Source: Clostridiaceae bacterium (GTDB taxonomy: Bacteria; Bacillota; Clostridia; Lutisporales; Lutisporaceae). Taken from it: a stretch of DNA of 5,917 bases. The translations under genes were made by a program, and so were the position numbers. Of this stretch, positions 1-4,826 are shown in pieces. The notes beneath the pieces were generated by a model. The model was not told where the DNA came from, searched no databases, and saw nothing but the letters and a program-made list of their open reading frames with translations. Numbering within the stretch: position 1 is the stretch's first letter; each line of letters begins with the position of its first letter. The stretch lies in assembly GCA_003527145.1 (NCBI GenBank), contig DPSW01000239.1, positions 7,669 to 13,585 on the forward strand, read 5' to 3'.

Positions 1-1471
1 CGTAATACCCATAGTTTTGGAAGGCTTTGATGTGATAGGTCAGGCTCAAACGGGAACAGGCAAAACCTTAGCCTTTGGAGCGCCTATTTTGAACAAGCTG
101 GACAGGTCGGAAGGGAAGATAAATACTATTATTCTCACTCCTACGAGAGAGCTTGCCATACAGGTAAATGATGAGCTGAACCGCATCGCCAGATTTACAA
201 AGGTAAAGCTGCTGCCGGTATACGGAGGCCAGCCCATAGATCGACAGATAAGCGCGCTCAGGAGAGGCATAGACATAGTGGTAGGAACTCCGGGAAGAGT
301 TCTTGACCTTATCGGCAGAAATGTGATCGATCTCAGCCGCATAAAGTTTTTGGTCCTTGATGAAGCTGATGAAATGTTGGATATGGGATTTATAGACGAT
401 ATTGAAGAAATTGTAAAAAATTGTAGCAAGGACAGGCAGACCATGCTCTTTTCTGCCACTATGCCCGATGAAATAAGGCAGCTTTCCAGAAAATATATGT
501 CTGACGATACGAAGCATATTTCCATAGTGAAGAATGCCATGACAGTGGCGACAGTATCACAGTTCTATTATGAGGTAAAGCAAAAAGACAGGTTTGAATC
601 CCTGTGCAGGATATTGGATGTGGATGAACCCTCAAGCGCTATTATATTTTGCAAAACCAAAAAAGGCGTAGATGAGCTGGTGGAAGCATTGGACGTAAGG
701 GGGTATAATGCTGAGGGAATGCATGGAGATATGAGCCAGAGCCAAAGGATGAGCACTTTGAGAAAGTTCAAGGAAGGCAATTTGGATTTTTTGGTGGCAA
801 CAGATGTAGCAGCAAGAGGGATTGACGTAGAGAATGTATCTCATGTAATAAATTATGATCTGCCTCAGGATACGGAATCCTATGTCCACAGGATAGGCAG
901 GACCGGCAGGGCCAACAGGGAAGGAACCGCATATACTCTGGTGACTTCCAGGGAATATTATATATTGAAGCAGATAGAGAAGGCAACAAGAAGCAAGATC
1001 AGGAGAAAAGAAGTCCCCTCCATCGATGAAATATTCCTCACAAAGTATAAGAGCGCCGTAGCAAGAGTTAAGGAAGTCATAGAAAAGGAAGAACACAAGA
1101 GATTTGTGTCTTTGGCAACAGAATTGGATGAGGAGTACAATCTGGTCGATGTGGCGGCGGCCTTAATAAGCATGGTGCTTGAAAAAGAACTGGGTTCAAA
1201 TTACGCAGAAAACTCTATAGGCTCTTCAAGCAGCTATGTAAGACTGTTCTTGAGCATAGGCAGGATGGATAAAATAAATCCCAAAGCTTTGCTCCAGTTC
1301 TTCAGCGACCAGGCTGACACAGACAAGGAAGACATCGGGGATATAGACATTATGGAGAAATTTACCTTTGTCAATGCTACTGAGGAAGCTGCAAAGGCTA
1401 TAATCAAGCATTGCTCAGGCAAGAGGCTGATGGGCAGAAGGGTAAATATCGAAATATCCAGACCAAGATAG
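1..1471 (+). CDS. deaD: DEAD-box ATP-dependent RNA helicase with C-terminal DbpA-type RNA-binding domain (5' partial)
   Basis: ATP-dependent RNA unwinding or remodelling enzyme of the DeaD/CsdA/CshA/DbpA group, whose members act in the cytoplasm in ribosome assembly, mRNA turnover and cold adaptation. The reading frame is open from base 2, and the first visible codons read V-I-P-I-V-L-E-G, so the gene begins upstream. By family comparison some 35-40 residues including the Q motif are missing; the TTG at 17 is an internal leucine, not a start. Counting that Leu as residue 1: motif I AQTGTGKT 10-17, Ia PTRELA 42-47, Ib TPGR 91-94, II DEAD 115-118, III SAT 146-148, motif V region DVAARGID 263-270, VI HRIGRTGR 291-298. 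Both RecA lobes are intact. Residues about 407-484 (from YVRLFLSIG to the end) match the DbpA/CsdA RNA-binding domain, which in E. coli DbpA contacts 23S rRNA hairpin 92. The specific RNA target here is unknown. The symbol is given by family only; cshA or dbpA are alternatives. Stop TAG at 1469-1471. Confidence 0.95.
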   Translation, partial: VIPIVLEGFDVIGQAQTGTGKTLAFGAPILNKLDRSEGKINTIILTPTRELAIQVNDELNRIARFTKVKLLPVYGGQPIDRQISALRRGIDIVVGTPGRVLDLIGRNVIDLSRIKFLVLDEADEMLDMGFIDDIEEIVKNCSKDRQTMLFSATMPDEIRQLSRKYMSDDTKHISIVKNAMTVATVSQFYYEVKQKDRFESLCRILDVDEPSSAIIFCKTKKGVDELVEALDVRGYNAEGMHGDMSQSQRMSTLRKFKEGNLDFLVATDVAARGIDVENVSHVINYDLPQDTESYVHRIGRTGRANREGTAYTLVTSREYYILKQIEKATRSKIRRKEVPSIDEIFLTKYKSAVARVKEVIEKEEHKRFVSLATELDEEYNLVDVAAALISMVLEKELGSNYAENSIGSSSSYVRLFLSIGRMDKINPKALLQFFSDQADTDKEDIGDIDIMEKFTFVNATEEAAKAIIKHCSGKRLMGRRVNIEISRPR

Positions 1472-1513
1472 AAGCAGGGGAAGATCATTCTACCCCTGCT
1501 GCTTCGCTAAGCA
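1471..1513. terminator. Hairpins in the convergent gene junction (possible weak bidirectional terminator)
   Basis: An 8-bp perfect inverted repeat, AGCAGGGG (1473-1480) and CCCCTGCT (1493-1500), sits directly after the helicase stop and overlaps the last codons of the opposing flavoprotein gene. On the + strand a small second hairpin follows (TGCTT 1500-1504, AAGCA 1509-1513) and then AATTTTT. The position between two convergent stop codons suggests transcription termination. However, the T-run is short and lies after a weak stem, and the - strand has no T-run, so this is not a canonical intrinsic terminator in either direction. Confidence 0.4.
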
Positions 1514-2435
1514 AATTTTTGAAAATCTGCTTAACAGGCAGTATTTCCTTAATTTTATATACAAGCTCTCCGGCAAACATCAGGGCTTCCTCAGGGTTGC
1601 CTCTGTCGCAGGCGTTGAGGAGAGCTTTCATTATGCAAAAATTATGGTTGCAGCGTTTAAGGCATGCAAAACACTCATGGGTACCTTTTGATGCTCCGCT
1701 TTCAATCCGCTTATAAAACCCGTTTCTTATGCATTGACCGGGCAAACCTACAGGGCTGCTTATGTGGACCACATCCTCCTTGTTTGCCCTGACATACATA
1801 TCCTTCATTTCCTTCGAAGCAGCGGATTCCTGGCTGGCGGCAAAACGGGTCCCCATTTGGACTCCGCTGGCCCCAAGCTTTATTGCACCGGCAATATCTT
1901 TTCCGTCGATTATACCTCCTGCGGCTATCACAGGGATTTTTACCTCTTTGCAAACTTCCCGGAGTATCTCTTTCATAGGCCTGTCTGTGCCCAGATGCCC
2001 GCCTGCTTCTTTGCCTTCAACAACTACCGCGGCGGCTCCAAGCTTTTCCGCCATTGCGGCCAGCTTTGCGGAGGAAACAATGGGGATTACGGGAGTATCA
2101 TATTCCTTGCCCCAGGAAAACATGTCTCTGGAAAAACCTGCTCCCGATATGAAAAGATCGATACCTTCCTTCATGGCAGCTCTGACCATGTCTGCGAATT
2201 CTCTCACTGCGAACAGCACATTGACGCCTATTACTCCCTTTGTCATTTTTCTTGCCATGCGTATTTCACTTATGAGCTCATCCATGCTCATGCCCGTGCC
2301 TGCTATGATGCCTATGCCACCTTCATTTGCCACTGCTGCTGCAAGGCGGGCTGTAGATATTCTTACGGCCATTCCACCCTGGATTATAGGAACGGACACG
2401 GTAATATTGCCTATCTTTAACTCCCTTAAAATCAT
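1485..2435 (-). CDS. FabK / nitronate monooxygenase family FMN oxidoreductase with C-terminal cysteine cluster
   Basis: A 316-aa TIM-barrel flavoprotein of the 2-nitropropane dioxygenase superfamily. Members oxidise nitronates (nitronate monooxygenase) or reduce enoyl-ACP (FabK), using FMN. Visible marks: QGGM 19-22 after the first strand, AGTG 45-48, EAGGH 143-147 with the histidine that serves as catalytic base in nitronate monooxygenases, AAGGI-x-DG 171-178 and GVQMGTRF 191-198, both in FMN phosphate-binding loops. Length matches the family. The tail departs from classical FabK: Cys255, Cys258, Cys262, Cys267 and Cys276 form a CxxCx3Cx4Cx8C cluster of unknown role. The ATG at 2435-2433 is preferred because AGGAG lies 8 nt upstream; a GTG 24 bp further upstream has no comparable site and falls inside the leader dyad. 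The gene is monocistronic within the window, convergent with the helicase and divergent from the metal operon. Family is certain; substrate (nitronate, enoyl-ACP or other) is not. Confidence 0.9.
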   Translation of the reverse strand: MILRELKIGNITVSVPIIQGGMAVRISTARLAAAVANEGGIGIIAGTGMSMDELISEIRMARKMTKGVIGVNVLFAVREFADMVRAAMKEGIDLFISGAGFSRDMFSWGKEYDTPVIPIVSSAKLAAMAEKLGAAAVVVEGKEAGGHLGTDRPMKEILREVCKEVKIPVIAAGGIIDGKDIAGAIKLGASGVQMGTRFAASQESAASKEMKDMYVRANKEDVVHISSPVGLPGQCIRNGFYKRIESGASKGTHECFACLKRCNHNFCIMKALLNACDRGNPEEALMFAGELVYKIKEILPVKQIFKNLLSEAAGVE

Positions 2436-2443
2436 CTGCTCTT

Positions 2444-2448
2444 CTCCT
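2444..2448 (-). promoter_or_regulatory. Ribosome binding site that decides the flavoprotein start
   Basis: AGGAG on the - strand, 8 nt before ATG 2435-2433. It rules in favour of this ATG over the in-frame GTG at 2459-2457. Confidence 0.8.
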
Positions 2449-2453
2449 ATTCT

Positions 2454-2468
2454 TAGCACCTGGTGCTA
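2454..2468. promoter_or_regulatory. Perfect 7-1-7 dyad, candidate operator in the flavoprotein leader
   Basis: TAGCACC-T-GGTGCTA is a perfect palindrome around base 2461. It lies between the predicted transcription start (about 2474 on the - strand) and the Shine-Dalgarno site. With a 1-nt centre it cannot fold fully as RNA (5 bp with a 5-nt loop at best), so a DNA-level repressor site is more plausible than an RNA hairpin. From memory, its outline resembles FapR boxes (TTAGTACC-type dyads) of the Firmicutes fatty-acid regulon, which would suit a FabK-like gene. That match is inference and unverified. Confidence 0.5.
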
Positions 2469-2480
2469 TATGCTGATACT

Positions 2481-2509
2481 ATTATATCATGATAAGCGGA
2501 AGGCAACAA
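2481..2509 (-). promoter_or_regulatory. Sigma-A-type promoter of the flavoprotein gene
   Basis: On the - strand, TTGTTG (2509-2504) and TATAAT (2486-2481) are separated by exactly 17 bp. A TG one base before the -10 gives an extended -10 (TGATATAAT). This predicts a start near 2474 and a leader of roughly 39 nt. It is the best promoter match in the window. Confidence 0.8.
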
Positions 2510-2542
2510 TTGATTTTTTCAGGCTGAGTGAAAATTGAGGCT

Positions 2543-2575
2543 AAAACCGTAATAGTTGTTACGGTTTTTATTTTT
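2543..2575. promoter_or_regulatory. 26-bp dyad with T-runs upstream of the metal-efflux operon (operator or terminator-like hairpin)
   Basis: AAAACCGTAA (2543-2552) and TTACGGTTTT (2559-2568) form a perfect 10-bp inverted repeat around a 6-nt loop. TATTTTT follows on the + strand. It ends 16 bp before the TATAAT box of the HMA gene, where the -35 region would fall, which suits a repressor or metal sensor. The stem plus T-run also has the form of a + strand intrinsic terminator, but no + strand gene ends nearby, since the flanking genes are divergent. The sequence does not settle which reading is right. Confidence 0.55.
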
Positions 2576-2584
2576 CCAATTGTT

Positions 2585-2590
2585 TATAAT
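2585..2590 (+). promoter_or_regulatory. -10 box of the HMA/ATPase operon
   Basis: A perfect TATAAT lies 31 bp before the HMA start codon, which predicts a start near 2597 and a leader of about 25 nt. No good -35 hexamer lies 16-18 bp upstream; the best candidates overlap the dyad and have spacers of 20 bp or more. A promoter with a weak or badly spaced -35 next to a dyad fits regulated, possibly activator-dependent, expression. Confidence 0.6.
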
Positions 2591-2621
2591 AAAACCATAA
2601 AGTATTAAGGAGGAATTAAAA

Positions 2622-2837
2622 ATGACTAATAAAACCTTTCAATTGGAGACGTTGACATGCCCAAGCTGCGCATCAAAAATAGAAGCGGTGGTAAAAAGGA
2701 TAAAAGGCATAAATGAGGTTGAGGTACTCTTTTCTTCCAGCAAGGTTAAGGTATCCTTCGATGAAGGAGCAGCAGGCGAAGGCGAAATAAAAAAGACAAT
2801 AGAAGCCCTGGGCTTTGATGTCTTAGGCGTGAAATAA
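2622..2837 (+). CDS. Stand-alone heavy-metal-associated (HMA) domain protein, CopZ-like fold
   Basis: A 71-aa soluble protein consisting of a single HMA domain (about residues 5-70, expected beta-alpha-beta-beta-alpha-beta fold). The metal-binding pair is Cys13 and Cys16 in TCPSC, and the C-terminal strand ends in GFDVLG as usual for the fold. The Gly-Met that often precedes TCxxC in copper chaperones is Thr-Leu here, so copper specificity should not be assumed. A strong Shine-Dalgarno AAGGAGG (2607-2613) lies 8 nt before ATG. The ATPase gene starts 13 bp after the stop, so the two are almost certainly cotranscribed. Likely roles are metal delivery to the pump, or supplying the N-terminal metal-binding domain the pump lacks. 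Fold and operon are well supported; the metal is not determined. Confidence 0.9.
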   Translation: MTNKTFQLETLTCPSCASKIEAVVKRIKGINEVEVLFSSSKVKVSFDEGAAGEGEIKKTIEALGFDVLGVK

Positions 2838-2850
2838 AGGTGCTCCTGCA

Positions 2851-4713
2851 ATGATTAAGATAAGCAGAGGGCAGAGGGTTTTGATTTCAGGACTTCTGAT
2901 CTTATTGTCCTTTGCTCTCAAATATCTCATTTCTGATCCTGTCTGGAAAGATGCTTTGATGATTATGGCTGCCTTGATTGCAGGATATCCTATAGCCCTG
3001 AATGCCTTCAGAGCTGTCAGATTCAAAATAGTAGGCATTGATGCCCTGGTGACCCTTGCAGTTGCCGGAGCGCTCATAATAGGCGAATATTGGGAAGCGG
3101 CGGCAGTTACCTTCCTGTTCATGTTCGGTGCATACCTGGAAGGCAAAACCCTGGAAAAGACCAGATCCGCTATAAAAGCGCTGCTGGATTTGGCGCCTAA
3201 TACAGCTAAAGTCATAAGAGAAGGGACAGAAATAGAAATACCTGCCGAGGAAGTGATGAAGGGCGAGATAGTGATAATAAGGCCGGGAGAAAAAATACCT
3301 GTAGACGGCACGGTGGTGGAAGGAAGCTCCTATGTGAATCAGGCAGCCATAACAGGAGAATCTATACCCGTGAGCAGAGGCGAGGATGAAACGGTTTTCT
3401 CCGGGACAGTCATAGAATCCGGATATATAAAGGTGAAAGCGGACAGAGTGGGAGAGGATACCACCTTTTCAAGGATACTTCAGATGGTGGAGGAAGCTCA
3501 GGATAAAAAGGCAAAGACCCAAAAATTTCTTGAGGTTTTCTCCAAATATTATACTCCCGGCATTATAGTCTTGGCAGCATTGGTATTTATGATCACAAGA
3601 GACATAGAGTTGGCCCTTACGCTATTGGTCATAGCCTGTCCCGGAGCCCTGGTAATATCAACACCCGTATCCATTGTAGCAGGCATAGGCAACGGAGCAA
3701 AGCACGGCGTGCTGATGAAGGGCGGAGAGATCATCGAGAAGCTGGGAACTGTAAAAGTATTGGCCTTTGACAAAACGGGGACTTTGACCATTGGCAAGCC
3801 GAAGGTCACAAAAATAAAGGCCTTTGAGGGGGAAGAGGAGGGGCTCTTAAGGGTAACTGCCATTGCGGAAGGATATTCGGAGCATCCTCTGGCAAAAGCT
3901 ATACTGGAAGAAGCAAGCAGGAGACTTAACGATGATCTTCCCGCTCCTGAGGATTCGGAAATAATAGCCGGTCACGGCCTTAAAGCAAAGATAGAAGAAA
4001 GAACAATCCTGGTGGGAAACCGGAAGCTGATGGAAGAAAACAGCATAGATATTTCCGATGAAATTGAAGACTATATAAGAGGAGAAGAGGCCCTGGGGCA
4101 GACTGCAGTCATAACAGCAGAGCCGGGCAAGATATTAGGTGTGATATCCATATCTGATGATATCAGAGAGGGAGCCGACAGGCTGATCAAAAAGCTTAAG
4201 GATAAGGGGATCAAGAGGATAGTAATGCTCACGGGAGACAATAGGAGAGCTGCATCAGCCATAGCAAAGAAGCTGAATCTGGATGATTATTATGCAGAAT
4301 TGCTGCCGGAGGGCAAGGTTCAAATGCTGAAAAGGCTTCAGGAGGAGTATGGAATCACAGCAATGGTTGGAGACGGTGTCAATGATGCGCCGGCATTGGC
4401 CTCCGCAGATCTGGGGATTGCCATGGGCGGAGCAGGTTCTGATGTGGCTATGGAAACCGCAGACGTGGTGCTCATGTCGGCTGAGCTGAAAAAGCTTTCT
4501 TATGCTATAGGCTTGAGCAGGGCCACCGTCATCAATATGAAGCAGAATATTTATTTTGCTATAGCAGTGGTCATAACGCTGATCGCAGGAGTTCTGCTGA
4601 AGATGGTATTTTTATCCTCGGGCATGCTGATACACGAGGTATCCGTACTGCTGGTCATAATAAATGCCATAAGGCTCCTGGGATACGGCAAAGAGGAACT
4701 GGGCAAATTATAG
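2851..4713 (+). CDS. P1B-type heavy-metal-translocating ATPase lacking its own HMA domain, with CPG metal motif
   Basis: A 620-aa membrane pump that uses ATP to export a transition or heavy metal ion. Order: two N-terminal membrane segments (about 10-27, 35-53), a second pair (about 63-79, 82-96), the actuator domain with TGES 168-171, membrane segments about 236-249 and 254-275 carrying Cys263-Pro264-Gly265, the phosphorylation site DKTGT 307-311 (Asp307), N-domain SEHPLA 343-348 and GHG 374-376, the P-domain LTGDN 460-464 and GDGVND 507-512, then two C-terminal segments (about 565-588, 592-612) with Lys584 and His595-Glu596. All catalytic motifs are intact. Odd points: the usual CPC/SPC/CPH/TPC is CPG, the last segment carries HEVS recalling the HEGG/HEGS of P1B-4 pumps, and there is no N-terminal HMA domain, which is encoded separately upstream. 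AAAGG (2836-2840), overlapping the HMA stop, is the likely ribosome site, consistent with translational coupling. Zn/Cd/Co/Fe-type export is more likely than Cu, but specificity is inference. Confidence 0.93.
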   Translation: MIKISRGQRVLISGLLILLSFALKYLISDPVWKDALMIMAALIAGYPIALNAFRAVRFKIVGIDALVTLAVAGALIIGEYWEAAAVTFLFMFGAYLEGKTLEKTRSAIKALLDLAPNTAKVIREGTEIEIPAEEVMKGEIVIIRPGEKIPVDGTVVEGSSYVNQAAITGESIPVSRGEDETVFSGTVIESGYIKVKADRVGEDTTFSRILQMVEEAQDKKAKTQKFLEVFSKYYTPGIIVLAALVFMITRDIELALTLLVIACPGALVISTPVSIVAGIGNGAKHGVLMKGGEIIEKLGTVKVLAFDKTGTLTIGKPKVTKIKAFEGEEEGLLRVTAIAEGYSEHPLAKAILEEASRRLNDDLPAPEDSEIIAGHGLKAKIEERTILVGNRKLMEENSIDISDEIEDYIRGEEALGQTAVITAEPGKILGVISISDDIREGADRLIKKLKDKGIKRIVMLTGDNRRAASAIAKKLNLDDYYAELLPEGKVQMLKRLQEEYGITAMVGDGVNDAPALASADLGIAMGGAGSDVAMETADVVLMSAELKKLSYAIGLSRATVINMKQNIYFAIAVVITLIAGVLLKMVFLSSGMLIHEVSVLLVIINAIRLLGYGKEELGKL

Positions 4714-4749
4714 AGCGCCCTTGCATGCAGGGGCTCTTTTCCCTTTTTT
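4712..4749 (+). terminator. Intrinsic terminator of the HMA/ATPase operon
   Basis: The hairpin overlaps the ATPase stop codon. AGAGC (4712-4716) pairs with GCTCT (4733-4737) and CCCT (4718-4721) with AGGG (4729-4732), leaving one bulged G at 4717 and a 7-nt loop. TTTT, CCC and TTTTTT follow. It separates the metal operon from the lyase gene. Confidence 0.85.
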
Positions 4750-4759
4750 GTCTAGAAAC

Positions 4760-4788
4760 TTGAAGGGAAATCCATTTATGTGTAGAAA
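4760..4788 (+). promoter_or_regulatory. Candidate promoter of the methionine gamma-lyase gene
   Basis: TTGAAG (4760-4765) and TAGAAA (4783-4788) stand 17 bp apart, giving a start near 4795 and a leader of about 32 nt. The -10 matches consensus at only four of six positions. A CATAAT at 4802-4807 matches better but lies too close to the ribosome site to serve. The 113-bp gap after the ATPase holds no S-box, T-box or other recognisable riboswitch. Confidence 0.4.
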
Positions 4789-4826
4789 TATGTATTTAGA
4801 TCATAATCATTGAGGAGGTATTCATA

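Noticed and set aside
1508..1533. Near-palindrome TAAGCA-A-ATTTT...AAAAT-C-TGCTTA inside the flavoprotein 3' end
   Set aside because: It lies in coding sequence, is AT-rich with one mismatch, and no T-run follows on either strand. It is probably incidental, at best a minor part of the convergent junction.
1485..2435. Calling the flavoprotein FabK outright
   Set aside because: The core resembles FabK, but the tail differs and carries a cysteine cluster. No fab genes are adjacent and the leader dyad is unproven, so the family name is as far as the sequence goes.
2436..2459. In-frame GTG at 2459-2457 as the flavoprotein start
   Set aside because: It adds eight residues that encode the AGGAG ribosome site itself, lies within the leader dyad and has no Shine-Dalgarno of its own. 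ATG 2435-2433 fits better.
1762..2538. A 258-codon open frame on the + strand opposite the flavoprotein gene
   Set aside because: It is entirely antisense to a gene with clear family motifs, has no ribosome site, and its translation is low-complexity Ser/Pro/Ala/Ile without a recognisable domain. It is a codon-composition shadow.
2505..2584. Inverted copies of AACAATTG (2505-2512) and CAATTGTT (2577-2584) flanking the divergent region
   Set aside because: Each copy contains the self-complementary 6-mer CAATTG, common in AT-rich spacers, and the match does not extend beyond 8 bp.
2622..4713. Naming the operon copZ-copA
   Set aside because: Copper pumps carry CPC in the membrane. Here the motif is CPG, the last segment has HEVS, and the small protein lacks the usual GMTC context. 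Copper specificity is not supported.
4750..4826. Riboswitch (S-box or T-box) upstream of the methionine gamma-lyase
   Set aside because: The space between terminator and start is under 80 nt, has no conserved core motif or specifier stem, and no terminator precedes the start codon.
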